Counted from the stretch's first letter, positions 27,380 through 37,097 are shown. The stretch: DNA of 53,578 nt from Neisseria bergeri (GCA_003044455.1 POWY01000012.1:1-53578), one strand, 5' to 3'. The notes: generated by a model not told the origin, from the letters alone. Numbers and translations are program-made.

Positions 27380-28294
27380 ATGCAGAATTTTGGCAAAGTG
27401 GCCGTATTGATGGGCGGTTTTTCCAGCGAACGAGAAATCTCGCTGGACAGCGGTACCGCCATTTTGAACGCCTTAAAAAGCAAAGGCATAGATGCACACG
27501 CCTTCGATCCCAAGGAAACCCCATTGTCTGAATTGAAGGCACAAGGTTTTCAGACGGCATTCAACATCCTTCACGGTACTTACGGCGAAGACGGTGCTGT
27601 TCAGGGCGCGTTGGAATTGTTGGGCATTCCTTATACCGGCAGCGGTGTCGCCGCTTCCGCCATCGGCATGGACAAATACCGCTGCAAGCTGATTTGGCAA
27701 GCCTTGGGGCTGCCTGTTCCTGAGTTCGCCGTCTTACACGAAGACTCCGATTTTGATGCTGTCGAGCAGCAGCTCGGTTTGCCCATGTTTGTTAAACCGG
27801 CAGCCGAAGGCAGCAGCGTTGGCGTGGTGAAAGTGAAAGAAAAAGGCCGTCTGAAAAGCGTGTACGAAGAATTGAAGCACCTTCAAGGCGAAATCATTGC
27901 CGAACGGTTTATCGGCGGCGGCGAATATTCCTGCCCTGTGTTGAACGGCAAAGGCCTGCCCAGCATACACATCATCCCCGCGACCGAGTTTTACGATTAC
28001 GAAGCCAAATACAACCGCGACGACACTGTTTATCAATGTCCGTCCGAAGACTTGAGCGAGGCTGAAGAAAACCTGATGCGTTCTCTGGCAGTCCGCGGGG
28101 CTCAGGCAATCGGGGCAGAAGGCTGCGTGCGTGTCGATTTCCTCAGAGATACCGACGGTAAGCTGTACCTATTGGAAATCAATACGTTGCCCGGTATGAC
28201 GAGCCACAGTTTAGTACCGAAATCCGCCGCCCGGACAGGCGTGGATTTTGCCGATTTATGTATTGAAATTCTGAAGACCGCACATGTGGGATAA
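27380..28294 (+). CDS. ddlB: D-alanine-D-alanine ligase DdlB
   Basis: ATP-grasp ligase making D-Ala-D-Ala for MurF. 304 aa; SSEREISLDSG (about 16-26), EGSSVGVVKVKEK (near 144) and the Mg/ATP-site segment LLEINTLPGMTSHSLVPKSA (near 265). Contains DUS at 27547. Its 3' end overlaps ftsQ by 11 bp, indicating translational coupling. Confidence 0.96.
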   Translation: MQNFGKVAVLMGGFSSEREISLDSGTAILNALKSKGIDAHAFDPKETPLSELKAQGFQTAFNILHGTYGEDGAVQGALELLGIPYTGSGVAASAIGMDKYRCKLIWQALGLPVPEFAVLHEDSDFDAVEQQLGLPMFVKPAAEGSSVGVVKVKEKGRLKSVYEELKHLQGEIIAERFIGGGEYSCPVLNGKGLPSIHIIPATEFYDYEAKYNRDDTVYQCPSEDLSEAEENLMRSLAVRGAQAIGAEGCVRVDFLRDTDGKLYLLEINTLPGMTSHSLVPKSAARTGVDFADLCIEILKTAHVG

Positions 28295-29012
28295 TGCTGA
28301 AGCAATGGGACGGCTGACGCGCTGGCTGCTTGTTATTGTGGCGGTGTTGCTGGCTTTGTCGGGATTCGTTTGGTTTTATAATTCAAATTATCTTCCTGTT
28401 AAGCAGGTATCATTAAAGGGTGATTTGGTTTATTCCAATCAAAAAGAATTGGGCGTTTTGGCGAAAAAATATATTCATGGAAATATATTGAGGGCGGATA
28501 TCAACGGAGTACAGGAGGCCTACCGCCGATATCCGTGGATTGCTTCTGCCATGGTGCGCCGCAGGTTTCCTGATACGGTCGAGATTGTTTTGACAGAACG
28601 TAAGCCGGTTGCGCATTGGGGAGACAGTGCCTTGGTGGATAGCGAGGGTAATGTTTTTAAGGCTCGTCTAAACAGACCGGGCATGCCGGTATTTAGAGGG
28701 GTGGAAGGAACGTCTGCCGATATACTCCGCCGTTACGGCGAATTTTCGGCAATTTTGGCAAAGCAGGGTTTGGGTATCAAAGAAATAACCTATACGGCGC
28801 GTTCGGCGTGGATTATTGTGTTGGACAACAATATCACTGTCAGGCTTGGTCGGGAAAATGATATAAAACGTCTCCGGCTTTTTACCGAGGCGTGGCAGCA
28901 TTTGTTGCGTAAAAATAAAAATCGGTTATCCTATGTGGATATGAGGTATAAGGACGGATTTTCAGTCCGCTATGCTTCCGACGGTTTACCCGAAAAAGAA
29001 ACCGAAGAATAG
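28284..29012 (+). CDS. ftsQ: Cell division protein FtsQ
   Basis: Bitopic divisome hub (242 aa). N-terminal transmembrane helix about 13-33, then a POTRA domain (about 38-105, VKQVSLKGDLVYSN through VEIVLTERKPVAHWG) and a beta domain that contacts FtsB/FtsL. ATG 28284 lies inside the end of ddlB; an in-frame ATG at 28305 is an alternative. Confidence 0.94.
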   Translation: MWDNAEAMGRLTRWLLVIVAVLLALSGFVWFYNSNYLPVKQVSLKGDLVYSNQKELGVLAKKYIHGNILRADINGVQEAYRRYPWIASAMVRRRFPDTVEIVLTERKPVAHWGDSALVDSEGNVFKARLNRPGMPVFRGVEGTSADILRRYGEFSAILAKQGLGIKEITYTARSAWIIVLDNNITVRLGRENDIKRLRLFTEAWQHLLRKNKNRLSYVDMRYKDGFSVRYASDGLPEKETEE

Positions 29013-29097
29013 TGGGGACAGGTATCGGACAGATTACGGCCGTGCCGTCTGAAACGGTGCGGCGCAAATTTCAATCAGTTTTAAGAGCAGACGAACA

Positions 29098-30342
29098 ATG
29101 GAACAGCAGAAAAGATATATCAGCGTACTGGATATCGGTACGTCTAAAGTCCTCGCACTGATCGGGGAAGTTCAAGATGACGACAAAATCAACATCGTCG
29201 GTTTGGGGCAGGCTCCTTCACGGGGCTTGCGCGCGGGCATGGTAACCAATATCGATGCCACCGTCCAAGCCATCAGGCAGGCGGTCAATGATGCCGAGCT
29301 GATGGCGGATACCAAAATTACCCACGTTACCACAGGTATCGCAGGCAACCACATCCGCAGCCTCAATTCGCAAGGTGTGGTTAAAATCAAAGACGGGGAA
29401 GTAACGCAGGCAGACATCGACCGCGCCATTGAAACGGCAAAGGCAATCAATATCCCGCCCGATCAAAAAATTCTCGATGCCGTGGTTCAAGACTACATTA
29501 TCGACACCCAACTTGGCGTGAGGGAGCCCATCGGTATGAGCGGTGTGCGTCTGGATACGCGGGTGCACATCATTACCGGTGCAAGTACGGCAGTGCAGAA
29601 TGTCCAAAAATGTATCGAGCGGTGCGGCTTGAAAAGCGATCAAATCATGCTTCAGCCGTTGGCAAGCGGGCAGGCGGTGCTGACTGAAGATGAAAAAGAC
29701 CTCGGCGTATGCGTCATCGACATTGGTGGCGGAACGACCGATATTGCCGTTTATATGAACGGCGCCATCCGCCATACGTCCGTCATTCCGGCCGGTGGTA
29801 ATCTGATTACCAAAGATTTGTCCAAATCGTTGAGAACACCTCTCGATGCTGCCGAGTACATTAAAATCCATTATGGCGTGGCATCATGCGATACGGAAGG
29901 CTTGGGTGAGATGATTGAAGTTCCGGGCGTGGGTGACCGGACATCGCGTCAGGTTTCCAGTAAGGTTTTGGCAGCAATCATCAGCGCACGCATTCAGGAG
30001 ATTTTTGGCGTAGTGCTGGGCGAGCTGCAAAAATCGGGTTTCCCCAAAGAAGTGCTGAATGCGGGTATCGTTCTGACCGGCGGTGTGTCCATGATGACCG
30101 GGATTGTGGAATTTGCCGAAAAAATCTTCGATCTGCCTGTACGCACCGGTGCGCCCCAAGAAATGGGCGGTTTGTCCGACCGTGTCCGCACACCGCGCTT
30201 TTCTACCGCTATCGGTCTGCTTCATGCAGCACGCAAGCTGGAAGGAAACTTGCCGCAGCCGGAAAACGGTGCAGTGCAAGAGAGGGAAGGGGGCGGCGGT
30301 TTGTTGGCAAGATTGAAGCGGTGGATTGAAAACAACCTCTGA
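29098..30342 (+). CDS. ftsA: Cell division protein FtsA
   Basis: Actin-fold ATPase that tethers FtsZ to the membrane. 414 aa; SVLDIGTSKVLALIGE phosphate-1 motif at the N terminus, VIDIGGGTTDIAVY (near 207-220), TGGVSMMTGI (near 327), and a C-terminal amphipathic membrane-targeting helix LLARLKRWIENNL. A DUS lies in the 85-bp gap after ftsQ. Confidence 0.97.
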   Translation: MEQQKRYISVLDIGTSKVLALIGEVQDDDKINIVGLGQAPSRGLRAGMVTNIDATVQAIRQAVNDAELMADTKITHVTTGIAGNHIRSLNSQGVVKIKDGEVTQADIDRAIETAKAINIPPDQKILDAVVQDYIIDTQLGVREPIGMSGVRLDTRVHIITGASTAVQNVQKCIERCGLKSDQIMLQPLASGQAVLTEDEKDLGVCVIDIGGGTTDIAVYMNGAIRHTSVIPAGGNLITKDLSKSLRTPLDAAEYIKIHYGVASCDTEGLGEMIEVPGVGDRTSRQVSSKVLAAIISARIQEIFGVVLGELQKSGFPKEVLNAGIVLTGGVSMMTGIVEFAEKIFDLPVRTGAPQEMGGLSDRVRTPRFSTAIGLLHAARKLEGNLPQPENGAVQEREGGGGLLARLKRWIENNL

Positions 30343-30377
30343 ACAGGTGGATTGCCGTTTGACAGGTGAGAAGTATT

Positions 30378-30407
30378 TTGCCAGCAGCAAGATACTTCTT
30401 ATATAAT
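30378..30407 (+). promoter_or_regulatory. Candidate ftsZ promoter with overlapping inverted repeat
   Basis: TTGCCA, 18-nt spacer, TATAAT, about 50 bp before ftsZ. An 8-bp inverted repeat (AGAAGTAT at 30369-30376, ATACTTCT at 30392-30399) straddles the -35 and spacer and could be an operator. The gap is AT-rich compared with the flanking genes. Confidence 0.6.
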
Positions 30408-30460
30408 AAATAATAATTTATTTAAACCGTCCTCTGAACGGGGCGAGCAGGAGTTTTTGA

Positions 30461-31639
30461 ATGGAATTTGTTTACGACGTGGCAGAATCGGCAGTCAGCC
30501 CTGCGGTAATTAAAGTAATCGGCTTGGGCGGCGGCGGTTGCAATGCAATCAATAACATGGTTGCCAACAATGTGCGCGGTGTGGAGTTTATCAGTGCCAA
30601 TACGGATGCGCAGTCTCTGGCAAAAAACCATGCGGCAAAAAGAATCCAGTTGGGCACGAATCTGACACGAGGTTTGGGTGCGGGCGCGAATCCCGATATC
30701 GGCCGTGCGGCAGCCCAGGAAGACCGGGAGGCCATTGAAGAAGCCATTCGCGGTGCAAACATGCTCTTTATTACGACCGGTATGGGCGGCGGTACCGGCA
30801 CCGGTTCCGCGCCGGTTGTTGCTGAGATTGCCAAGTCTTTGGGCATTCTGACCGTTGCCGTAGTTACCCGTCCGTTTTCTTATGAAGGCAAACGCGTCCA
30901 TGTGGCACAAGCAGGGTTGGAACAGTTGAAAGAACACGTCGATTCGCTGATCATCATCCCGAACGACAAACTGATGACCGCATTGGGTGAAGACGTAACA
31001 ATGCGTGAAGCCTTCCGCGCCGCCGACAATGTATTGCGCGATGCGGTTGCCGGCATTTCCGAAGTCGTTACCTGTCCGAGCGAAATCATCAACCTCGACT
31101 TTGCCGACGTGAAAACCGTGATGAGCAATCGCGGTATCGCTATGATGGGTTCGGGTTATGCCCAAGGTATCGACCGTGCGCGTATGGCGACCGATCAAGC
31201 CATTTCCAGTCCGCTGCTGGACGATGTAACTTTGGATGGTGCGCGCGGTGTGCTGGTCAATATTACGACTGCTCCGGGTTGCCTGAAAATGTCCGAGTTG
31301 TCTGAAGTCATGAAAATCGTCAACCAAAGCGCGCATCCCGATTTGGAATGCAAATTCGGTGCTGCTGAAGACGAGACCATGAGCGAAGATGCCATTCGGA
31401 TTACCATTATCGCTACCGGTCTGAAAGAAAAAGGCGCGGTCGATCCTGCTCCGGCAAGGGAGGTAGAACCGGTTGCCCCGTCCAAACAGGAGCAAAGCCA
31501 CAATGTCGAAGGTATGATCCGCACCAATCGCGGTATCCGCACCATGAATCTGACAGCAGCGGATTTCGACAATCAGTCCGTACTTGACGACTTTGAAATC
31601 CCTGCGATTTTGCGCCGTCAGTACAATTCAGACAAATAA
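30461..31639 (+). CDS. ftsZ: Cell division GTPase FtsZ
   Basis: Tubulin-like GTPase forming the Z ring; 392 aa. Nucleotide-binding GLGGGGCNAINNM (near 21-33), tubulin signature GGGTGTG (109-115), T7-loop NLDFADVKTVM (near 207-217), and a C-terminal conserved peptide ending LDDFEIPAILRRQ that binds FtsA. GAGCAGGAG precedes the start. Last gene of the dcw cluster, followed by a hairpin at 31665. Confidence 0.98.
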   Translation: MEFVYDVAESAVSPAVIKVIGLGGGGCNAINNMVANNVRGVEFISANTDAQSLAKNHAAKRIQLGTNLTRGLGAGANPDIGRAAAQEDREAIEEAIRGANMLFITTGMGGGTGTGSAPVVAEIAKSLGILTVAVVTRPFSYEGKRVHVAQAGLEQLKEHVDSLIIIPNDKLMTALGEDVTMREAFRAADNVLRDAVAGISEVVTCPSEIINLDFADVKTVMSNRGIAMMGSGYAQGIDRARMATDQAISSPLLDDVTLDGARGVLVNITTAPGCLKMSELSEVMKIVNQSAHPDLECKFGAAEDETMSEDAIRITIIATGLKEKGAVDPAPAREVEPVAPSKQEQSHNVEGMIRTNRGIRTMNLTAADFDNQSVLDDFEIPAILRRQYNSDK

Positions 31640-31664
31640 TGCTCCGTGTGCCGTAAACCCATTG

Positions 31665-31705
31665 CCTCCCGAACCGGTTTGTCCGGTTTGGGAGGTATGT
31701 TTTTC
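31665..31705 (+). terminator. Probable terminator of the dcw cluster
   Basis: CCTCCCGAACCGG...CCGGTTTGGGAGG forms a 13-position stem with one mismatch around a 5-nt loop, followed by TATGTTTTT. The T run is offset by four bases, so efficiency is uncertain. Confidence 0.6.
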
Positions 31706-31776
31706 AAGATGTTGCAATTCCGTACGGTTTGCGGTCGGCGGATTCAGATTTTTCCACTTGAGACAGACTTTCAGAT

Positions 31777-33087
31777 ATGGACACTTCAAAACAAACACTG
31801 TTGGACAGGATTTTCAATCTTCGGGCAAACGGTACAACGGTCCGTACCGAATTGATGGCGGGTTTGACGACATTTTTGACGATGTGTTACATCGTTATCG
31901 TCAACCCGTTGATTTTGGGCGAGACCGGCATGGATATGGGGGCGGTATTCGTCGCCACCTGTATCGCGTCTGCCATCGGCTGTTTTGTTATGGGTTTTGT
32001 CGGCAACTATCCGATTGCACTCGCACCGGGGATGGGGCTGAATGCCTATTTCACTTTCGCTGTGGTTAAAGGCATGGGTGTGCCTTGGCAGGTGGCTTTG
32101 GGTGCGGTGTTCATCTCCGGTCTGATTTTCATCCTGTTCAGCTTTTTTAAAGTCAGGGAAATGCTGGTCAACGCACTGCCTATGGGTTTGAAAATGTCGA
32201 TTGCTGCCGGTATAGGTCTGTTCTTGGCATTGATTTCTCTGAAAGGCGCAGGCATTATCGTTGCCAATCCGGCAACCTTGGTCGGTTTGGGCGATATTCA
32301 TCAGCCCAGCGCACTGTTGGCGTTGTTCGGTTTTGCTATGGTGGTCGTATTGGGGCATTTCCGCGTTCAAGGCGCAATCATCATCACCATTCTGACGATT
32401 ACCGTCATTGCCAGCCTGATGGGTTTGAACGAGTTTCACGGCGTGGTCGGCGAAGTGCCGGGCATTGCGCCGACCTTTATGCAGATGGATTTTAAAGGCC
32501 TGTTTACCGTCAGCATGGTCAGTGTGATTTTCGTCTTCTTCTTGGTCGATCTGTTTGACAGTACCGGAACGCTGGTCGGCATATCCCACCGTGCCGGACT
32601 ACTGGTGGACGGTAAGCTGCCCCGCCTGAAACGCGCACTGCTTGCAGACTCTACCGCCATTGTGGCGGGTGCGGCTTTGGGTACTTCTTCAACCACGCCT
32701 TATGTGGAAAGCGCGGCGGGCGTATCGGCAGGCGGACGGACCGGTCTGACGGCGGTTACCGTCGGCGTATTGATGCTGGCGTGTCTGATGTTCTCACCAT
32801 TGGCGAAAAGTGTTCCCGCTTTTGCTACCGCGCCCGCCCTGCTTTACGTCGGCACGCAGATGCTCCGCAGCGCGAGGGACATTGATTGGGACGATATGAC
32901 TGAAGCCGCGCCCGCATTCCTGACCATTGTCTTCATGCCGTTTACCTATTCGATTGCAGACGGCATCGCCTTCGGCTTCATCAGCTATGCCGTGGTCAAA
33001 CTTTTGTGCCGCCGCACCAAAGACGTACCGCCTATGGTATGGGTTGTTGCCGTATTGTGGGCATTGAAATTCTGGTATTTGGGCTGA
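31777..33087 (+). CDS. NCS2-family purine (adenine/guanine/hypoxanthine) permease
   Basis: 436-aa membrane permease of the AzgA-like NCS2 branch, about 12-13 transmembrane helices. Signatures: RTELMAGLTTFLTMCYIVIV near the N terminus, APGMGLNAYF (near 83-92), LVDLFDSTGTLVG (near 258) and ALGTSSTTPYVESAAG (near 303), the last two being typical of proton-coupled purine permeases such as AdeP and GhxP. The exact base is not determinable here. Monocistronic between the ftsZ terminator and a DUS-pair terminator. Confidence 0.9.
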   Translation: MDTSKQTLLDRIFNLRANGTTVRTELMAGLTTFLTMCYIVIVNPLILGETGMDMGAVFVATCIASAIGCFVMGFVGNYPIALAPGMGLNAYFTFAVVKGMGVPWQVALGAVFISGLIFILFSFFKVREMLVNALPMGLKMSIAAGIGLFLALISLKGAGIIVANPATLVGLGDIHQPSALLALFGFAMVVVLGHFRVQGAIIITILTITVIASLMGLNEFHGVVGEVPGIAPTFMQMDFKGLFTVSMVSVIFVFFLVDLFDSTGTLVGISHRAGLLVDGKLPRLKRALLADSTAIVAGAALGTSSTTPYVESAAGVSAGGRTGLTAVTVGVLMLACLMFSPLAKSVPAFATAPALLYVGTQMLRSARDIDWDDMTEAAPAFLTIVFMPFTYSIADGIAFGFISYAVVKLLCRRTKDVPPMVWVVAVLWALKFWYLG

Positions 33088-33104
33088 TTGATTCGATATT
33101 AAAA

Positions 33105-33133
33105 ATGCCGTCTGAAAGGTTTTCAGACGGCAT
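33105..33133 (+). terminator. Inverted DUS pair after the purine permease gene
   Basis: AAAA then ATGCCGTCTGAA, 5-nt loop, TTCAGACGGCAT then TTTTG: a textbook terminator-DUS hairpin. Confidence 0.85.
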
Positions 33134-33388
33134 TTTGTTTGCTGGTATATTTAATTTTTATTAAATTATATAAAAATCAAATATATAATAAACTACATCA
33201 GATTACTTGAAAATAATATATTGTTTTTATGTATAAAATATTTTATAAGTTTTCAGGATTTTGATTATTGAAAATTTTCTTGATTTCCTGATAATTTTAT
33301 CGGAAACAAATAAGTTAAAATTAATTCATTTAAATCATAGTGTTAAAATAAAATATTAAAATTATGTAATGAGTCTCCTTAAAAATGT
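33134..33388. other. AT-rich intergenic DNA upstream of the propionate operon promoter
   Basis: About 255 bp with very low GC and many A/T runs. No coding sequence seen. It may act as curved UP-element-like or regulator-binding DNA, but no defined site is recognisable. Confidence 0.5.
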
Positions 33389-33417
33389 TTGACATTTCCA
33401 GTCTTATGTTTTAGATT
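33389..33417 (+). promoter_or_regulatory. Promoter for the prpB leader
   Basis: TTGACA, 17-nt spacer, TAGATT: a perfect -35 with a good -10 and ideal spacing. Predicted start near 33424, giving a leader of about 285 nt before prpB that contains the small ORF at 33460. Confidence 0.7.
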
Positions 33418-33459
33418 ACCGAAAAATAAAACTACATAATACTACAAAGGAACATTACT

Positions 33460-33564
33460 ATGAAACCAATTCAGATGTTTTCCCTTTTTCTGAATAATCC
33501 CCTTGTTTTCTTCTTGTCTGCGGTTTTGCCGCATAATTCCGAACGGTCTGCTGTTTTTCTTTAA
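33460..33564 (+). CDS. Putative 34-residue leader peptide upstream of prpB
   Basis: ATG 33460 is preceded by AAAGGA with 8-nt spacing and opens a 34-codon frame ending TAA. The peptide starts MKPIQMFSLFLNNPL, has a hydrophobic middle (LVFFLSAVLP) and a polar end. It lies about 36 nt after the predicted transcription start and about 145 nt before prpB. It could be a regulatory leader or a small membrane peptide; no family is recognised. Confidence 0.4.
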   Translation: MKPIQMFSLFLNNPLVFFLSAVLPHNSERSAVFL

Positions 33565-33626
33565 TTCGTTCGAAATATCAATAAGATAATTGTTCCCATA
33601 TATTTTTCATGATTGGATTGGGATGC

Positions 33627-33638
33627 CCGACGCGTCGG
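33627..33638. promoter_or_regulatory. Perfect 12-bp GC-rich palindrome in the prpB leader
   Basis: CCGACGCGTCGG stands out in otherwise AT-rich leader DNA, 72 bp before prpB. Possible operator or RNA hairpin; the partner is unknown. Confidence 0.35.
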
Positions 33639-33709
33639 ATGGCTGTGTTTTGCCGTCCGAATGTGATGGAAGCCTGTCCATACTGAAAAAAAGTCTATAA
33701 AGGAGAAAT

Positions 33710-34588
33710 ATGATGAGTCAACACTCTGCCGGAGCACGTTTCCGCCAAGCAGTGAAAGAATCGAATCCTCTTGCCGTCGTCGGTTGCGTCAATACTTACT
33801 TTGCACGATTGGCTACTCAAAGCGGTTTCAAAGCCATCTATCTGTCTGGCGGCGGCGTGGCAGCCTGCTCTTGCGGTATCCCTGATTTGGGCATTACCAC
33901 AATGGAAGATGTGCTGATCGACGCGCGGCGCATTACGGATAACGTGGATACGCCTTTGCTGGTGGACATCGATGTGGGTTGGGGCGGTGCATTCAATATT
34001 GCCCGTACCATTCGCAACTTTGAACGCGCCGGTGTGGCAGCGGTTCACATCGAAGATCAGGTAGCGCAAAAACGCTGCGGCCACCGTCCGAACAAAGCCA
34101 TCGTTTCTAAAGATGAAATGGTCGACCGTATCAAAGCTGCCGTAGATGCCCGCGTTGATGAGAACTTTGTGATTATGGCGCGTACCGATGCGCTGGCGGT
34201 AGAAGGTTTGGATGCCGCTATCGAACGCGCTCAGGCTTGTGTCGAAGCCGGTGCAGACATGATTTTCCCTGAAGCCATGACCGATTTGAAAATGTACCGC
34301 CAATTTGCAGATGCAGTGAAAGTTCCTGTATTGGCCAACATTACCGAGTTTGGTTCCACTCCGCTTTATACCCAAAGCGAGCTGGCTGAAAACGGTGTGT
34401 CGCTGGTGCTGTATCCGCTGTCATCGTTCCGCGCAGCAAGTAAAGCCGCTTTGAATGTTTATGAAGCGATTATGCGCGATGGCACTCAGGCCGCAGTGGT
34501 TGACACTATGCAAACCCGTGCCGAGCTGTACGAGCATCTGAACTATCATGCCTTCGAGCAAAAACTGGATAAATTGTTTCAAAAATAA
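33710..34588 (+). CDS. prpB: 2-methylisocitrate lyase PrpB
   Basis: Cleaves 2-methylisocitrate to pyruvate and succinate, last step of the methylcitrate cycle. 292 aa of the isocitrate lyase/PEP mutase superfamily: KRCGH catalytic loop (121-125, Cys123), DIDVGWGG metal-binding motif (near 85) and IMARTDA (near 157). ATG 33710 (MMSQ) follows AAGGAG; 33713 is an equivalent alternative. First gene of the propionate operon. Confidence 0.96.
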   Translation: MMSQHSAGARFRQAVKESNPLAVVGCVNTYFARLATQSGFKAIYLSGGGVAACSCGIPDLGITTMEDVLIDARRITDNVDTPLLVDIDVGWGGAFNIARTIRNFERAGVAAVHIEDQVAQKRCGHRPNKAIVSKDEMVDRIKAAVDARVDENFVIMARTDALAVEGLDAAIERAQACVEAGADMIFPEAMTDLKMYRQFADAVKVPVLANITEFGSTPLYTQSELAENGVSLVLYPLSSFRAASKAALNVYEAIMRDGTQAAVVDTMQTRAELYEHLNYHAFEQKLDKLFQK

Positions 34589-34596
34589 GTAACCGC

Positions 34597-34638
34597 TTTC
34601 AGACGGCCTTTCAACAAATCCGCATCGGCCGTCTGAAA
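34597..34638 (+). repeat. GGCCGTCTGAA-type DUS inverted pair between prpB and prpC
   Basis: TTTCAGACGGCC and GGCCGTCTGAAA separated by 18 nt. The spacing and loop make a weak terminator, so read-through to prpC is likely. The GGCC dialect is unlike the dominant ATGCC form. Confidence 0.6.
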
Positions 34639-34672
34639 AATAAAACCCACAAAAATACAAAGGAGAAATACC

Positions 34673-35827
34673 ATGACTGAAACTACTCAAACCCCGACTT
34701 TCAAACCTAAAAAATCCGTTGCGCTTTCTGGCGTTGCGGCCGGTAATACCGAATTGTGTACCGTTGGCCGTACCGGCAACGATTTGAGCTATCGCGGTTA
34801 CGACATCTTGGATTTGGCACAAAAATGCGAGTTTGAAGAAGTCGCCCACCTGCTGATTCACGGTCATCTGCCCAACAAATTCGAGCTGGCCGCTTATAAA
34901 ACCAAGCTCAAATCCATGCGCGGCCTGCCTATCCGTGTGATTAAAGTTTTGGAAAGCCTGCCTGCACATACCCATCCGATGGATGTGATGCGTACCGGCG
35001 TATCCATGCTGGGCTGCGTTCATCCTGAACGTGAAGGCCATCCGGAAAGTGAAGCGCGCGACATCGCCGACAAACTGATCGCCAGCCTCGGCAGCATCCT
35101 CTTGTACTGGTATCAATATTCGCACAACGGCAAACGCATTGAAGTTGAAAGCGAAGAAGAGACTATCGGCGGTCATTTCCTGCACCTGTTGCACGGCAAA
35201 CGCCCAAGCGAATCACACATCAAAGCCATGCACGTTTCACTGATTCTGTATGCGGAACACGAGTTCAACGCTTCTACCTTTACCGCCCGCGTGATTGCCG
35301 GTACAGGCTCTGATATGTACTCCAGCATTACCGGTGCAATCGGCGCGTTGAAAGGTCCGAAACACGGCGGTGCGAACGAAGTGGCTTACGATATTCAAAA
35401 ACGCTACCGCAATGCCGACGAAGCCGAAGCAGACATCCGCGAACGCATCGGCCGCAAAGAAATCGTGATCGGTTTCGGTCATCCGGTGTACACCATTTCC
35501 GACCCTCGCAACGTTGTCATTAAAGAAGTGGCACGCGGTTTGAGCAAAGAAACCGGCGATATGCGCCTCTTTGACATTGCCGAACGTTTGGAAAGCGTGA
35601 TGTGGGAAGAGAAAAAAATGTTCCCGAATCTGGACTGGTTCTCTGCCGTTTCCTACCAAAAATTGGGCGTACCGACCGCTATGTTCACACCGCTGTTCGT
35701 GATTTCCCGTACAACCGGTTGGAGCGCACACGTTCTCGAGCAACGCAAAGACGGCAAAATCATCCGTCCGAGCGCGAACTACACAGGCCCTGAAGATTTG
35801 GCGTTTGTGGAGATTGAAGAACGCTGA
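34673..35827 (+). CDS. prpC: 2-methylcitrate synthase PrpC
   Basis: Condenses propionyl-CoA with oxaloacetate to 2-methylcitrate. 384 aa of the citrate synthase family with the short methylcitrate-synthase architecture; [12 protein letters not shown] (near 226), [13 protein letters not shown] (near 268) and the C-terminal [12 protein letters not shown] (near 343) hold catalytic His/Asp and CoA-binding residues. GGAGAAATACC precedes the ATG. Its neighbours confirm 2-methylcitrate rather than plain citrate synthase. Confidence 0.95.
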   Translation: MTETTQTPTFKPKKSVALSGVAAGNTELCTVGRTGNDLSYRGYDILDLAQKCEFEEVAHLLIHGHLPNKFELAAYKTKLKSMRGLPIRVIKVLESLPAHTHPMDVMRTGVSMLGCVHPEREGHPESEARDIADKLIASLGSILLYWYQYSHNGKRIEVESEEETIGGHFLHLLHGKRPSESHIKAMHVSLILYAEHEFNASTFTARVIAGTGSDMYSSITGAIGALKGPKHGGANEVAYDIQKRYRNADEAEADIRERIGRKEIVIGFGHPVYTISDPRNVVIKEVARGLSKETGDMRLFDIAERLESVMWEEKKMFPNLDWFSAVSYQKLGVPTAMFTPLFVISRTTGWSAHVLEQRKDGKIIRPSANYTGPEDLAFVEIEER

Positions 35828-36152
35828 GACGGAACACAACCGTAGGAGACCACCAATCGGATTTCAGACGACGTGTAGCGCGGGCTTTGCCTGCGGAAAA
35901 CTGAAACCCGCCTACGGTTCCGCTTTTCAGACGGCCTGTTGAAAGATGCGAGAGAGAAGGTTGTCTGAAAAACCAGCCGCAACGTCTGCCGTCATTCCCA
36001 CCCCCGCCTAAGCGAGGACAGGTCGCGGCGGGAATGGCGGAGGCAGCGCGGCAACTTTTTTCACGGTTCTGCCAAAATATGCTATGAAAGAATGTTCGTC
36101 AGCATAATGGAGATGAAGCCGATATTATAACTAATACGGAGAATTGTGGGAT
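35828..36152. repeat. Repeat-rich junction between prpC and the inserted desaturase gene
   Basis: No gene. Contains TTCAGACGACG (about 35862), the GTAGCGCGGGCTTTGC hairpin repeat (35875-35895), TTTTCAGACGGCC (about 35923), GTTGTCTGAA (about 35960) and a degenerate dRS3/NIME piece (35993-36036) that recurs inverted near 42520-42562. From about 36070 composition changes abruptly to AT-rich. Looks like an insertion junction. Confidence 0.7.
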
Positions 36153-37097
36153 ATGTACCATAAGAAATTTGATAAAGAAATTCTTTTAAAAATTAAAGAA
36201 TTATATAGATACGATAATTGGCATGCTGTACTTGCTATATTATATGATTATTTAATAATAATTTTTTCTATATTTTTATCTGAGCAGTCATATTGGTTTC
36301 TCCCTTTAACGATTTTATTAATAGGAAGCAGGCAAAGGGCGTTGGCAACAATTTTACATGAAGCCTCTCATTCTGCCTTAACTAAAAATAAGAAGTTTGG
36401 ACAAATTTTAGGTACATATTTTTCTGGATATTTAATTTTTCAAAGTTGGAATAGTTATTGTGTTTCTCATGTGAAGAATCATCATCCAAAGTTAGGGACT
36501 GATTCGGATCCTGATTATAAGTATTATAAAGACTCAGGTATTTTTCAGACATATTCAAGAATTGAATTTTTCTGGAGATTTTGTGTCTCTCAAATTTTAT
36601 GTTTGAAATTATTTAGGAATTTTAAATATTTAATTAAAAATAGATTATTTTCGGATATTACAAGAACAGAGTTGTTTAAGCTACTTCTTTCTCAATTAAT
36701 TCTATTTGTTATCGGTACATATTTTGTAGGGTATAAATTTTATGTAATTTATTGGTTATTACCATATTTAACTGCATTCCAGATGATAACTTGGTTTATT
36801 GAGTTGTCCGAGCATTATCCAATGATACAAACTGCCAAAAATAATTTAGAAGCGTCAAGAAATAGGTTTAGTCATGCAATAGAGCATTTTTTCACGGGGA
36901 TACATGGAGAAAATTATCATCTAATACATCATTTATTTCCAGCCATTCCATTTTGGAATTTGGAAAAAGCACATAAGATATTAATGAAAGATTTTGATTA
37001 TCAAGAGGTAAATAAAGATTTTGGAGGGATTTTCTTTTCGAAAAACAATAATGCACCTATGTGGAAAGTATTATGGAGTAAATATGAAGCTGCGTGA
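36153..37097 (+). CDS. Membrane fatty-acid-desaturase-family protein, very AT-rich
   Basis: 314 aa with hydrophobic helix pairs (about 27-60 and 185-220) and the three histidine clusters of the membrane di-iron desaturase/hydroxylase superfamily: HEASH (near 69), HVKNHH (near 107) and HLIHH in the C-terminal third (near 266), preceded by HAIEHFFTGIHGENYH. Substrate unknown: the superfamily includes fatty-acid desaturases and amino-acid-modifying enzymes such as RtxC of rhizobitoxine synthesis. ATG 36153 is used; TTG 36144 is possible. GC is far below its neighbours (many AAT, TTT, ATA codons), a sign of transfer. Its last 14 bp overlap the downstream transporter gene. Confidence 0.85.
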   Translation: MYHKKFDKEILLKIKELYRYDNWHAVLAILYDYLIIIFSIFLSEQSYWFLPLTILLIGSRQRALATILHEASHSALTKNKKFGQILGTYFSGYLIFQSWNSYCVSHVKNHHPKLGTDSDPDYKYYKDSGIFQTYSRIEFFWRFCVSQILCLKLFRNFKYLIKNRLFSDITRTELFKLLLSQLILFVIGTYFVGYKFYVIYWLLPYLTAFQMITWFIELSEHYPMIQTAKNNLEASRNRFSHAIEHFFTGIHGENYHLIHHLFPAIPFWNLEKAHKILMKDFDYQEVNKDFGGIFFSKNNNAPMWKVLWSKYEAA

